Assembly: GCA_019420585.1 (NCBI GenBank)
Contig: JAHZGX010000026.1
Coordinates: forward strand, 1-64,000
DNA: 64,000 nt
Origin: Prevotellaceae bacterium
GTDB taxonomy: Bacteria; Bacteroidota; Bacteroidia; Bacteroidales; Bacteroidaceae
Reading direction: 5' to 3'
Part shown: positions 1 through 8,238 of the stretch, piece by piece
How positions within the stretch are numbered: the first letter of the stretch is position 1
How the letters are laid out: the number at the start of each line of letters is the position of its first letter
The notes under the pieces: model-generated
The model's input: the letters and a program-made list of their open reading frames with translations, nothing else
Database searches by the model: none
Told to the model about the DNA's origin: nothing
Made by a program: the position numbers and the translations under genes

Positions 1-92
1 CGCATGTAGCATGATGCTACTCCCGCATGTAGCATGATGCTACTCCCGCATGTAGTATGATGCTACTCCCGCATGTAGCCACATGCCACTCC
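1..92. repeat. Four tandem 23-bp palindromic repeats
   Basis: Four head-to-tail 23-bp units run at 1-23, 24-46, 47-69 and 70-92. Units 1 and 2 are identical, unit 3 has one change and unit 4 is degenerate. The core GTAGCATGATGCTAC of each unit is a perfect 6-bp inverted repeat around TGA, so each unit can form a hairpin. The array starts at the window edge and may continue upstream. It lies about 50 bp before the HU promoter. Function is unknown. Confidence 0.9.
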
Positions 93-139
93 GTGGTGCG
101 GCAATTTTGTGCCGGCGCGCGTGATATTTTGCCGGAATC

Positions 140-170
140 TTTGGCCGTTCGGAAATAATCGCTATCTTTG
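140..170 (+). promoter_or_regulatory. Bacteroidetes-type promoter of the HU-like gene
   Basis: TTTG at 140-143 is followed after 19 bp by TATCTTTG at 163-170, an exact match to the Bacteroidetes TTTG/TAnnTTTG promoter. The downstream gene also has a strong Shine-Dalgarno AGGAGG (208-213), six bases before the ATG at 220, which is unusual in this phylum. Confidence 0.8.
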
Positions 171-219
171 TCCTTGACGTTTCCTATTATTAACTAAAAC
201 TAAGAAAAGGAGGTAATGT

Positions 220-780
220 ATGTACAAGTACAAGCTCATCCAGAGGAACAATCCGCAGAAGAAGAGTGACCCCAAGAAGTGGTATGCCATCCCCTCTCCC
301 GAAGTCCCGCAGTCGGTGAAGGCCATGACACGCGCCGCCACGGAGAACACCACCACGGCTCCCATAGAGATGGAGGCCGCCCTTGAGTTGCTCGGCAAGT
401 ATGCCGCACAGCAGCTGCAGCAGGGCCACACGGTGCGAGTGGGCGACCTGGGCACGCTGCGCGTGACGTTCGGGAGCGAGGGCGTGGAGGACATCAACCG
501 CTACAACGCCGGGACGATGATCAAGAACCCGCGCATCATCTTCACTCCCTCCAAGGGATTCCGCGAGAGCGTGCTGCAGGACATCCAGTTCCAGAACGGC
601 GGCGTGCTGGAGGACAAGGTCAACTATGCCTCGCTGGGCGACTACAGGCGTGCCAAGGGCATCTCCGGCGGCACCGGCGAAGGCGGCTCGGGCACTCCTG
701 GCGGCGGCTCCGATACTCCCGGCAGCGGCTCGGGCGGTGGCACCGGCGACACCGGCGGTTCCGGCGACGACCTGTCGTGA
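220..780 (+). CDS. HU-like (HU-HIG) DNA-binding protein with Gly/Ser/Thr-rich tail
   Basis: This 186-residue protein has an HU/IHF-like fold over about residues 1-130. It begins with the MYKYKLIQRNNPQ segment seen in Bacteroidales HU-HIG proteins and continues with a helical dimerisation part and a beta-arm region (NPRIIFTPSKGFRE). The last 35 or so residues are low-complexity Gly/Ser/Thr ending in GDDLS. HU proteins bind and bend DNA in the nucleoid; this subgroup is common in Bacteroidetes and its specific role is not settled. The start at 220 is fixed by a strong SD. The gene stands alone, with its own promoter and a hairpin after it. A very similar Gly-rich tail is found on the DUF6261 protein at 11890-12720. 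Confidence 0.85.
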   Translation: MYKYKLIQRNNPQKKSDPKKWYAIPSPEVPQSVKAMTRAATENTTTAPIEMEAALELLGKYAAQQLQQGHTVRVGDLGTLRVTFGSEGVEDINRYNAGTMIKNPRIIFTPSKGFRESVLQDIQFQNGGVLEDKVNYASLGDYRRAKGISGGTGEGGSGTPGGGSDTPGSGSGGGTGDTGGSGDDLS

Positions 781-855
781 TTCCCCTCCCGCGGGGCGGG
801 CATGGAAGGGCAGGGAAAGGGGTTACCTCCCTTCCCCTCTCCCCGCAGGCAAGGC

Positions 856-886
856 GGCCCGCAAGCCATTCCCCGGCTTGCGGGCC
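856..886 (+). terminator. Hairpin after the HU-like gene
   Basis: GGCCCGCAAGCC at 856-867 pairs perfectly with GGCTTGCGGGCC at 875-886 across a 7-nt loop. The 12-bp GC-rich stem sits 76 bp past the stop codon. No clear T tract follows, so it may be a Rho-assisted or processing hairpin rather than a classical terminator. Confidence 0.55.
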
Positions 887-996
887 AATTCGTGTCCAGC
901 CTGCGGCTGGGTGCCCGCGGCCTCCCGAGAAGAGAAATGTCAATAAGGAATTACGCTTTTCCTAATAGGAGCGAACGGATATTGAGATAAAAAGGT

Positions 997-1004
997 TACC
1001 TTTG
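997..1004 (+). promoter_or_regulatory. Candidate -7 box TACCTTTG in a gene-free region
   Basis: TACCTTTG matches the Bacteroidetes -7 consensus and reads into the 460-base gene-free stretch before 1465. The upstream -33 element is poor. It could drive the structured RNA candidate at 1251-1430 or a long leader of the 1465 gene. The stretch 1005-1250 holds no supported reading frame. Confidence 0.35.
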
Positions 1005-1250
1005 CGCTTGGCATGACAAATCGCAATGTCTTGCCGCACAATTTCAAGACACGGTAATAACACATTAAAGAAGGAGGTCAAAAGACAGACAGAAAACGAA
1101 CGGAACGCAAAAGGGAGTTGTTGCTCGGAAGAGTCTCATCCCGCAGGTTGAGAACATAAAACCGCCGCTCAGGAATGTGCGGCACAAACAACAAACCGAG
1201 GAAAGCGTCTCCATTCCGCATACTTGAAATGAACAGATAAAATAGATATT

Positions 1251-1430
1251 GAGCTTTTAGCTCTTGTTCCATTCATCTATGAATACCGCCAATATTCGCA
1301 CAATAGGAACAAGCAGTCTGAGAGTTCACGCTTATAGGGCGTGGACTATTCTATGCTTGTATTGTGCAGGTCACTTGGCGGTAACCGATAGATGAGCAAG
1401 CATAAAGAATGGTTGCACGCCTTTTTCGTG
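1251..1430 (+). ncRNA. Rod-shaped structured RNA candidate (possibly 6S-like)
   Basis: A long nested inverted repeat gives a rod of five helices: 1274-1280 with 1388-1394 (7 bp), 1284-1292 with 1375-1383 (TACCGCCAA/TTGGCGGTA, 9 bp), 1298-1305 with 1360-1367 (GCACAATA/TATTGTGC, 8 bp), 1310-1315 with 1354-1359 (6 bp), and 1323-1331 with 1339-1347 (9 bp with one G-U). Internal loops separate them. A small 5-bp hairpin GAGCT/AGCTC (1251-1263) precedes the rod. There is no ORF across it. The outline resembles 6S-type RNAs, including the Bacteroidetes 6S-Flavo class, but I cannot confirm membership. The strand is uncertain because the fold is nearly symmetric. Confidence 0.5.
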
Positions 1431-1464
1431 TCAAAACATTAACAAGCAAAAACAAGATCCATCT

Positions 1465-2139
1465 ATGAGAAAGAATTTATCCTGCCTCCTGCTTGCATGC
1501 CTTTGCCCGCTGTTTGCACTGGCGCAGGACGTGATTGTGAAGAAGGACGGCAATGCCGTTATATGCCGCATTGTGGAGGTGGGCAAAACGGAAGTCGTGT
1601 ACAAACGCTGGGCAAACCTGCAGGGCAGCAACTACGTCATGAACATCTCCGACATCACCTTCATACAATACGAGAGCGGGGAGAAGAAGGTGTTCGATGC
1701 GGCACATCCTACGCCGGCCGATGCGCAGCCATCGGTGATGCAAAACAGGCAGATGGGGGAACTGGACGATGCCGAACTTCTGAATTATGCGAAGAATTAC
1801 AAGTATAAAATATCCCATGTGCGTATAAAGCGGCTGAAAAGAACTGCGTGGATTGCAGGACCGATAACTTTCGCCTTCGGTACGGCTGTAGTTGCTGCAT
1901 TTCCATACGATGGCTTATGGGTTATAGGCTCAGCATTGGCTGTCGGCGGCATCGCCACAACTACAGCTTGCCTTGTAAAGGCGCGCAAACTGAGTAAATA
2001 CAACGTTCAGAGCACGCCGGTGTATGGCCGCGAATTCCTGTTGAAAAACGGCTCATCGCTATCCACCAACATCTGTTCGCTGACGGACGGACGTTCACGG
2101 ACCCCGGCTTTGGGCGTGGGACTTAATTATAATTTCTAA
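1465..2139 (+). CDS. Exported hypothetical protein with a central membrane segment
   Basis: A 224-residue protein with a clear signal peptide (about residues 1-20, ending FALAQ). The following DVIVKKDGNAVICRIVEVGK segment is of a kind common in small exported Bacteroidetes proteins of unknown function, a beta-rich domain (about 21-75). A hydrophobic stretch at about 130-172 could be one hairpin or two membrane helices, and the protein ends in an aromatic residue. It is followed after 22 bases by a lipoprotein gene and probably forms a two-gene unit with it. I cannot assign a function. Confidence 0.75.
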   Translation: MRKNLSCLLLACLCPLFALAQDVIVKKDGNAVICRIVEVGKTEVVYKRWANLQGSNYVMNISDITFIQYESGEKKVFDAAHPTPADAQPSVMQNRQMGELDDAELLNYAKNYKYKISHVRIKRLKRTAWIAGPITFAFGTAVVAAFPYDGLWVIGSALAVGGIATTTACLVKARKLSKYNVQSTPVYGREFLLKNGSSLSTNICSLTDGRSRTPALGVGLNYNF

Positions 2140-2161
2140 AGCCGTTTAACGGACAAGACAC

Positions 2162-2572
2162 ATGAAAAGAATATATCTTATCGCTGTTGCTGCCACCTTT
2201 CTTGCAAGTTCATGCTCGTCTACCCACAGCAGTGCTTACGGCATAAGTAGCAGAAATGTAAACACACATGTAAACAGCACAAATGAATATGACCTTGATG
2301 TCCTGGATGATTACATTACATACACCATTGATGTCTCTACAGAAGAAGGGCGTCTGAGATTAAAAGGACTAAGCCTAGAGGAAGCAAAAGTCGTGGCAGA
2401 GCACCAGGCTGCCATAAAAAACAAGGTTGATTGTATATTCGATCCGAAGTTCGATGTTTTTACAGAAGGAAAGCACGTACTCCGAATTACGGTGGCAGGA
2501 AGACCCGCTAACTACAAAAACTCAAGTCTCAAGAAAAAACTTCCAGAGAATAAAGTCATCATAGTAAGGTGA
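2162..2572 (+). CDS. Small hypothetical lipoprotein
   Basis: A 136-residue protein with an SPII signal peptide: LASSC places the lipidated cysteine near residue 18. The mature part starts with a Ser-rich linker and then a small domain containing YTIDVSTEEGRLRLKG and SLEEAKVVAEHQA. No family was recognised. It lies 22 bases after the preceding exported protein, so co-transcription is likely. Base composition is more AT-rich than in the neighbouring lysS region. Confidence 0.7.
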   Translation: MKRIYLIAVAATFLASSCSSTHSSAYGISSRNVNTHVNSTNEYDLDVLDDYITYTIDVSTEEGRLRLKGLSLEEAKVVAEHQAAIKNKVDCIFDPKFDVFTEGKHVLRITVAGRPANYKNSSLKKKLPENKVIIVR

Positions 2573-2680
2573 ATGTAAGCATTACTGCCTGGCAAAGTAA
2601 CGGAACGCTTGTCCTAGCAGAAAAACTCACAGGTCAGTGCGGATACCTTCAAGGGCAGGAATAAATCTACTCTTTCCAAC

Positions 2681-2713
2681 GGGAGTGGTTCTCCAATGCG
2701 GAGAATCATTCCC
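2681..2713. terminator. 14-bp hairpin between the lipoprotein gene and lysS
   Basis: The arms 2681-2694 and 2700-2713 pair over 14 bp, with two G-U pairs when read on the plus strand, around a 5-nt loop. No T tract follows. The position, after the 1465-2572 pair and before the lysS promoter, fits a transcript end. Confidence 0.5.
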
Positions 2714-2791
2714 GGCATATACGCGCTAGGCTTTCCTGTCACGTCATCGTGTTTTGTTGCGGGGGCGTGCGCCCTCTTCCTTCCCTCTCCT

Positions 2792-2823
2792 CTTGGTCTG
2801 TTGGGGATTTCTGCGTACCTTTG
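2792..2823 (+). promoter_or_regulatory. Promoter of the lysS-gpsA-pgi run
   Basis: CTTG at 2792-2795 and TACCTTTG at 2816-2823 match the Bacteroidetes promoter, with the expected spacing of about 20 bp. They lie 33 bp upstream of the chosen lysS start, which excludes the longer upstream in-frame ATG at 2749. Confidence 0.7.
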
Positions 2824-2856
2824 CAGCCGGAATTATATATAATAGGTATTAGTACG

Positions 2857-4629
2857 ATGAACATACTGGAATTGAGCGAACAGGAGATTGTCAGGAGAAA
2901 CAACCTGCAGCAGTTGCGTGACCTGGGGATTGACCCCTATCCTGCTGCCGCCTATCCCGTGGACGCTTACAGCACGGAGATACGTGAGTCTTTCGTTGAC
3001 CTTCCTGCCACCACTGGACCCGACGGAGAGCAGGTCCCGACGCCTCCCACCCGGGAGAACAGCCGCATGGTGTGCGTGTCCGGGCGCATCATGAGCAAGC
3101 GCGTGATGGGCAAGGCCAGCTTTGCCGAGCTGATGGACAGCCGCGGGCGCATACAGATTTACCTCACGCGCGATGACGTGAACGCCTCTCCCGAGGACAC
3201 CACCATGTACAACGTGGTGTGGAAGAAGCTCCTCGACCTGGGCGACTTCATCGGAGTGCGCGGCTACGTGTTCCGCACGCAGACCGGCGAGGTCAGCATC
3301 CACTGCACGGAACTGACCGTCCTGGCCAAGAGCCTGAAGCCCCTGCCCGTGGTGAAGGAGAAGGACGGGCAGACGTTCGACTCCTTCGATGACCCCGAGC
3401 TGCGCTACCGCCAGCGCTACGTTGACCTCATCGTCAATCCCGGCGTGAAGGAGACTTTCCTCAAGCGCGCCACCATCGTGCGCACCATGCGCCGCATCCT
3501 CGACGAGGCAGGCTACACCGAGGTGGACACCCCCATACTGCAGAACATTGCCGGCGGCGCCAGCGCCCGCCCCTTCATCACGCACTTCAATGCCCTCAAC
3601 CAGGACATGTACATGCGCATCGCCACCGAGCTCTATCTCAAGCGCCTCATCGTGGGCGGCTTCGAGGGCGTGTACGAGATGGGCAAGAACTTCCGCAACG
3701 AGGGCATGGACAAGACCCACAACCCCGAGTTCACCTGCATGGAACTCTACGTGCAGTACAAGGACTACGAGTGGATGATGCAGTTCACCGAGCAGATGCT
3801 CGAGCAGATATGCGTGGCGGTCAACGGCCGGCCGGAGGTGGAGATTGACGGCAAGGTCATCTCCTTCAAGGCTCCTTACCGCCGCCTGCCCATCCTGGAA
3901 GCCATCCGGGAGAAGACCGGCTATGACCTCAGCGGGATGACTGAGGACGAGATACGCCAGGTGGCCGTCAAGGTGGGCGTGGAGGCCGACGAGACCATGG
4001 GCAAGGGCAAGCTCATTGACGAGATATTCGGCGAGACCTGCGAGGGTACCTTCATCCAGCCCACCTTCATCACCGACTATCCCGTGGAGATGTCGCCCCT
4101 CACCAAGATGCACCGCTCCAAGCCGGGACTCACGGAACGCTTCGAACTGATGGTCAACGGCAAGGAACTGGCCAATGCCTACAGCGAGCTCAACGACCCC
4201 ATCGACCAGGAGGAGCGCTTCATCGAGCAGATGCGCCTCTCGGAGAAGGGTGACGACGAGGCCATGATCATCGACCAGGATTTCCTGCGTGCACTGCAGT
4301 ACGGCATGCCTCCCACCAGCGGCATCGGCATCGGCATCGACCGTCTGGTGATGCTCATGACCGGCAAGTTTGCCATTGGCGAGGTGATGCTCTTCCCCCA
4401 GATGAAGCCCGAGGTGAAGGCACCGCGCGACCGTGACGAGCTGTTCCTCGAGAAGGGAGTGCCCCAGGACCTGATTCCTGTCCTGCGCAAGGCGGGCTAC
4501 AACCTGGTGAGCACCCTGCAGGGAGCCAATCCTGCCAAGATACAGCAGCAGATTGTAGAGATCGTGAAGAAGTACAAGCTCCAGCTGGAGCGCCCTTCTC
4601 AGGAGAGCATCGCGCAATGGACGGCATAA
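2857..4629 (+). CDS. lysS: Lysyl-tRNA synthetase, class II
   Basis: A 590-residue cytoplasmic enzyme that charges tRNA-Lys using ATP. The N-terminal OB-fold anticodon domain (about residues 60-165, with RIMSKRVMGKASFAELMD) is followed by the class II catalytic core. Motif 2 is visible as FRNEGMDKTHNPEFT and motif 3 as GIGIGIDRLVMLMTG. An extra C-terminal stretch of about 80 residues follows motif 3, as is usual in Bacteroidales LysS. I chose the ATG at 2857 because the promoter box lies at 2816-2823 and the family starts near MNILELSEQE. The stop codon overlaps the gpsA start by 13 bases, indicating translational coupling. Confidence 0.97.
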   Translation: MNILELSEQEIVRRNNLQQLRDLGIDPYPAAAYPVDAYSTEIRESFVDLPATTGPDGEQVPTPPTRENSRMVCVSGRIMSKRVMGKASFAELMDSRGRIQIYLTRDDVNASPEDTTMYNVVWKKLLDLGDFIGVRGYVFRTQTGEVSIHCTELTVLAKSLKPLPVVKEKDGQTFDSFDDPELRYRQRYVDLIVNPGVKETFLKRATIVRTMRRILDEAGYTEVDTPILQNIAGGASARPFITHFNALNQDMYMRIATELYLKRLIVGGFEGVYEMGKNFRNEGMDKTHNPEFTCMELYVQYKDYEWMMQFTEQMLEQICVAVNGRPEVEIDGKVISFKAPYRRLPILEAIREKTGYDLSGMTEDEIRQVAVKVGVEADETMGKGKLIDEIFGETCEGTFIQPTFITDYPVEMSPLTKMHRSKPGLTERFELMVNGKELANAYSELNDPIDQEERFIEQMRLSEKGDDEAMIIDQDFLRALQYGMPPTSGIGIGIDRLVMLMTGKFAIGEVMLFPQMKPEVKAPRDRDELFLEKGVPQDLIPVLRKAGYNLVSTLQGANPAKIQQQIVEIVKKYKLQLERPSQESIAQWTA

Positions 4630-5612
4630 GCACCGTGGGCATTGTGGGCGGCGGCAGTTGGGCCACCGCCATTGCCAAAATACTTCTTGAGCGTGTCCCG
4701 CATATCCATTGGTATATGCGGGATTCCGCGCGTATTGAAAGTTTCCGTGCCACCGGGCACAACCCTGCCTATCTGTCAGATGTCAGTTTCGACATGGATA
4801 GGATTACGCTGACCGATGATGTCAACCAAGTGGCAGAGGCATGCCAGACTCTTGTCATGGTGATTCCTTCGCCTTACATCAAGGACACGCTGCAGGGGCT
4901 TTCGGTCAGTCTGCGTGACAAGTTCATCGTGACGGCCATCAAGGGAATCGTCCCGGGCGAGAATTTTGTGTGCACGGATTATCTGTCCGTGAAATATGGA
5001 GTTCCCCGGGAGCAGTTTGCCGTCATCGGGGGGCCGAGCCACTCCGAGGAGGTGGCCATGAGTCACCTTACTTGTCTGACCGTGGGCTGTGCCAATGCCC
5101 GGCGCGCCGAGAATCTCGCTTCCCTGCTCCGCAATGATTACGTATGCGTCAAGACGAGCCGGGACGTTGTGGGCATCGAATATGCCGGCGTGCTGAAGAA
5201 CGTCTATGCCCTGGCTGTCGGCATCTGCCATGCCTTGGGCTATGGCGACAATTTCCTTGCCGTGCTTGTGAGCAATGCCCTGCAGGAGATGCGGCAGTTC
5301 CTGGAGGCCGTCTATCCCATGGACCGTGATGTCTGTGACTCCGTCTATGCCGGTGACCTGCTGGTCACTGCCTACAGCCGGTTCAGCCGCAACCGCATCT
5401 TCGGCACGATGGTTGGGAACGGGTGCAGTGCCCAAGAGGCTCAGGCAGAGATGCACATGGTGGCCGAGGGTTATCACGGTGTCAGGTGCATATGGGAGAT
5501 TAACCGTCGGATGGGAGTCAGCATGCCCATTCTTGACGCTGTGTTCAACATCCTTTACCGTCACGCTGCCCCGGAGCAGGAGATACGCCGGCTCAGCAAG
5601 GCATTATGCTGA
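4617..5612 (+). CDS. gpsA: NAD(P)-dependent glycerol-3-phosphate dehydrogenase
   Basis: A 331-residue cytoplasmic enzyme that reduces dihydroxyacetone phosphate to sn-glycerol-3-phosphate for phospholipid synthesis. The N-terminal Rossmann motif is GIVGGGSWATAIAKIL (family consensus GxGxWGTA), and the substrate-domain signature GIEYAGVLKNVYALAVG carries the catalytic lysine. Length is normal for the family. It starts inside the 3' end of lysS and is followed by pgi after 86 bases. The lysS-gpsA-pgi order is a recurring Bacteroidales arrangement. Confidence 0.95.
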   Translation: MDGISTVGIVGGGSWATAIAKILLERVPHIHWYMRDSARIESFRATGHNPAYLSDVSFDMDRITLTDDVNQVAEACQTLVMVIPSPYIKDTLQGLSVSLRDKFIVTAIKGIVPGENFVCTDYLSVKYGVPREQFAVIGGPSHSEEVAMSHLTCLTVGCANARRAENLASLLRNDYVCVKTSRDVVGIEYAGVLKNVYALAVGICHALGYGDNFLAVLVSNALQEMRQFLEAVYPMDRDVCDSVYAGDLLVTAYSRFSRNRIFGTMVGNGCSAQEAQAEMHMVAEGYHGVRCIWEINRRMGVSMPILDAVFNILYRHAAPEQEIRRLSKALC

Positions 5613-5698
5613 CCCCAGGCCGGTTCTCGCGGCCGGGACGGATGACGGAGGTGCAGAGATAGAATGATTGACGTAAATATATAATCAAAGTAATAGTC

Positions 5699-7036
5699 AT
5701 GATTAAGTTAGACATCAGCAAATCACTGGTTGCGCCCGAGGTTGTCGCAGCCTACGAACAGACAGTGGCTTCGGCTCAGCAGGCGTTGGAGAATGCAACC
5801 TGCGCGGGCAACGATTTCCTGGGGTGGCTTCACCTTCCCGGCCAGGTTACTCCCGAGTTTCTCCAGCAGATACAGGCATGTGCCGACACGCTCCGTGAGA
5901 ACTGCGACACCGTGGTGGTGGCAGGCATCGGCGGCTCTTACCTGGGTGCGCGTGCCGTCATCGAGGCCTTGGGAAACAGTTTCCAGTGGTTGACCAATAA
6001 GGGTGAGAACCCCAACATACTCTTTGCCGGCAACAACATCGGCGAGGATTACCTGTATGAGCTCACCGAGTACCTGCGTGGGCGCAACTTCGGCGTCATC
6101 AACATCAGCAAGAGCGGCACCACCACGGAGACGGCCCTGGCTTTCCGCCTGCTCAAGAAGCAGTGCGAGGAGCAGCGCGGCCTCGACATGGCACGCAAGG
6201 TGATTGTGGCCGTGACCGATGCCCGCAAGGGAGCCGCACGCACCACGGCCGACCGTGAGGGCTACACCTCCTTCATCATCCCCGACAATGTGGGCGGGCG
6301 CTTCAGCGTGCTCACCCCCGTGGGCCTGCTCCCCATAGCCGTTGCCGGATTCGACATTGCCAGCCTCGTGCAGGGTGCTGCCGACATGGAGCGCGCCACC
6401 GCGGCCGACGTTCCCTTTGCACTCAATCCCAGCGCACAGTATGCCGCAGTGCGCAACGCACTCTACGCCGAGGGCAAGAAGATTGAGATCCTCGTGAACT
6501 TCCAGCCCAAGCTGCACTACATGAACGAGTGGTGGAAGCAGCTCTATGGTGAGTCGGAGGGCAAGGACCTGAAGGGCATCTTCCCCGCGGCCGTGGACTT
6601 CAGCACCGACCTCCATTCCATGGGGCAGTGGATACAGGAGGGCGAGCGCACCATCTTTGAGACGGTGGTGAGCATTGAGGAGCCCGAGCACAAGCTGCTC
6701 TTCCCCCACGACGACGAGAACCTCGACGGCCTGAACTTCCTTGAGGGCAAGCGCGTGGACGAGGTGAACAAGATGGCCGAACTGGGAACCCAGCTCGCGC
6801 ATGTGGATGGCGGCGTGCCCAATATCCGCATCAGTGTGCCCCGCCTGGATGCCTACAACCTGGGTCAGTTGATTTATTTCTTCGAGAAGGCCTGCGGCAT
6901 CAGCGGGCAGATTCTGGGTGTCAACCCCTTCAACCAGCCCGGCGTGGAGGCATACAAGAAGAACATGTTCGCCCTCCTGGGCAAGCCCGGTTACGAGAAG
7001 GAGACCGAGGCCATCAAGCAACGCATTCAGAAATAA
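5699..7036 (+). CDS. pgi: Glucose-6-phosphate isomerase
   Basis: A 445-residue enzyme that interconverts glucose-6-phosphate and fructose-6-phosphate. It has the two SIS-type sugar-phosphate folds, with GGSYLGARA and the INISKSGTTTETA phosphate-binding loop near residues 135-150. The segment GQWIQEGERTIFETV and the C-terminal GQILGVNPFNQPGVEAYK region contain conserved catalytic residues. The compact length is the short bacterial form typical of Bacteroidetes and Firmicutes. It lies downstream of gpsA and six bases before a HAD phosphatase gene. Confidence 0.96.
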   Translation: MIKLDISKSLVAPEVVAAYEQTVASAQQALENATCAGNDFLGWLHLPGQVTPEFLQQIQACADTLRENCDTVVVAGIGGSYLGARAVIEALGNSFQWLTNKGENPNILFAGNNIGEDYLYELTEYLRGRNFGVINISKSGTTTETALAFRLLKKQCEEQRGLDMARKVIVAVTDARKGAARTTADREGYTSFIIPDNVGGRFSVLTPVGLLPIAVAGFDIASLVQGAADMERATAADVPFALNPSAQYAAVRNALYAEGKKIEILVNFQPKLHYMNEWWKQLYGESEGKDLKGIFPAAVDFSTDLHSMGQWIQEGERTIFETVVSIEEPEHKLLFPHDDENLDGLNFLEGKRVDEVNKMAELGTQLAHVDGGVPNIRISVPRLDAYNLGQLIYFFEKACGISGQILGVNPFNQPGVEAYKKNMFALLGKPGYEKETEAIKQRIQK

Positions 7037-7042
7037 ATACTT

Positions 7043-7756
7043 GTGGCATTGGATACAAGCATGTACGGAAAGGACGGCCGGGGAGCAAGCAGCCTCAAGG
7101 CCGTCCTTTTTGATATGGACGGAGTGCTCTTTGACTCCATGCCCAACCACGTGAAGGCGTGGTGTGGGGCAGTGGAGCAGTTTGGGCTGCACATGACACC
7201 GCAGGAGGTGTACATGAACGAGGGGCGCACGGGCAGCGGCACCGTGGACATGCTGGCCATGCGTGCCTGGGGGCGCAGGGCCACGCAGCAGGAAATGGAT
7301 GACATCTACCGCGTGAAGAGCGAACTCTTCAACGCCCTGCCGGAGGCTGCACCCATGCCCTGTGCGCGTGCGGTGCTTGACGAGGTGCGCGCCCGCGGGC
7401 TCCGCATCGTGCTGGTGACGGGCAGCGGGCAGCGTTCCCTGCTGGAGCGGCTGGAGCATGCCTTCCCCGGCTGTTTCCGGGAGGAATACATGGTCACGGC
7501 CTTCGACGTGCGCCACGGTAAGCCCCATCCCGAGCCCTATCTCATCGGGCTGAGCAAGGCGGGAGTCACTGCCGCCGAGGCCATGGTGGTGGAGAACGCC
7601 CCGCTGGGCGTACAGGCCGGTCACGCGGCGGGCATACGCACGCTTGCGCTCAACACGGGTCCCCTGCCCGATGAGGTGCTGTGGCAGTCGGGAGCCGACT
7701 GGGTGCTGCCCGGCATGCAGTCCCTCGCGGAGCAGACCGACCGCTTCTTTTCCTGA
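7043..7756 (+). CDS. HAD-superfamily hydrolase, beta-phosphoglucomutase-like
   Basis: A 237-residue protein with all four HAD motifs: DMDGVLFDSM (nucleophile and acid/base Asp), VLVTGSGQRS (motif II), the lysine in HGKPHPEPYL (motif III) and VVENAPLGVQAGHAAG (motif IV). The helical cap after motif I (about residues 35-100) places it with subfamily IA beta-phosphoglucomutase or phosphoglycolate-phosphatase-like enzymes; the substrate cannot be read from sequence. It begins 6 bases after pgi and should be co-transcribed with it. Its last 14 coding bases are also the first bases of the duplicated element at 7743 and 11274. Confidence 0.85.
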   Translation: MALDTSMYGKDGRGASSLKAVLFDMDGVLFDSMPNHVKAWCGAVEQFGLHMTPQEVYMNEGRTGSGTVDMLAMRAWGRRATQQEMDDIYRVKSELFNALPEAAPMPCARAVLDEVRARGLRIVLVTGSGQRSLLERLEHAFPGCFREEYMVTAFDVRHGKPHPEPYLIGLSKAGVTAAEAMVVENAPLGVQAGHAAGIRTLALNTGPLPDEVLWQSGADWVLPGMQSLAEQTDRFFS

Positions 7757-8129
7757 CAGACAACGCCTGCCGCCCACCCGGCAGGCGTTTTTCTTGTGCC
7801 TGGGCCACGGCTTGCCCGCCTTCGGGGGTGTTGGCATGGAAAAATGGGTTATCTTTGTAAACGTCAACACCAGCCTGACCCGGGAGAGAGGGGAAGGCTT
7901 GACTGCCGACCTAAAATGACATGACTGCAAGCGAAACAATGGAAACCACGATGTCTTTTCAGATGGAAAACGGCTTGCTTACGGCAAGCAAATGCCGTTT
8001 CGCTGGAAAAGTGGCTCGCTCACGGCGAGCAAACGCCGTTTCGCGGGAAAAGTGGCTCGCTCACGGCGAGCAAGCGTCATTTTGGAGAAAAAGTGGCTCG
8101 CGCTTGGCACGCAAGCGTCATTTTGGACT
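7743..8129 (+). repeat. Repeat element copy A: 229-bp head plus four 41-bp palindromic units
   Basis: The head (7743-7971) is almost identical to 11274-11502 with no net length change. It contains the HAD gene's last codons, the terminator and a TATCTTTG box (7850-7857). The array follows directly, with units at 7972-8012, 8013-8053, 8054-8094 and 8095-8129 (the last partial). Each unit holds two overlapping inverted repeats, for example GCTCGC/GCGAGC-type and ACGGCG/CGCCGT-type arms, which cannot form at once. The final units change to GCAAGCGTCATTT. No supported gene lies in 7757-8238. Confidence 0.9.
7762..7792 (+). terminator. Rho-independent terminator of the lysS-pgi-HAD run
   Basis: AACGCCTGCCG (7762-7772) pairs perfectly with CGGCAGGCGTT (7779-7789) around a 6-nt loop and runs into a T stretch. 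An identical stem followed by a longer T run is present at 11293-11325, inside the duplicated copy. Confidence 0.93.
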
Positions 8130-8187
8130 GAGTATGGATTATTGGTGTTAAATATGGGGGGAAGCATTCGTAACTTCCTTTTTTTTG

Positions 8188-8195
8188 TATATTTG
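8188..8195 (+). promoter_or_regulatory. -7 box TATATTTG upstream of the first MG2-like gene
   Basis: TATATTTG matches TAnnTTTG and lies 43 bases before the ATG at 8239. It argues against the longer in-frame start at 8185, which would lie within the box. Confidence 0.6.
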
Positions 8196-8238
8196 TCCTG
8201 TCTTTATTCATTTCCACACACTTAAGAATAAAAAAGAC

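Noticed and set aside
781..1464. Small ORFs between the HU gene and 1465
   Set aside because: The frames at 777-990 and 1078-1272 have no ribosome site, compositional support or family match, and overlap a terminator hairpin or the structured RNA.
2749..2856. 36-residue N-terminal extension of LysS
   Set aside because: The promoter box at 2816-2823 lies inside it, and the family starts at MNILELSEQE.
2833..4617. Long antisense reading frame of 594 codons opposite lysS
   Set aside because: It has His/Leu/Val-rich, low-complexity composition and no domains. It is a product of GC-rich codons on the real lysS strand.
5723..7939. 738-codon minus-strand frame opposite pgi and the HAD gene
   Set aside because: It spans two well-supported genes and a terminator and has no recognisable features.
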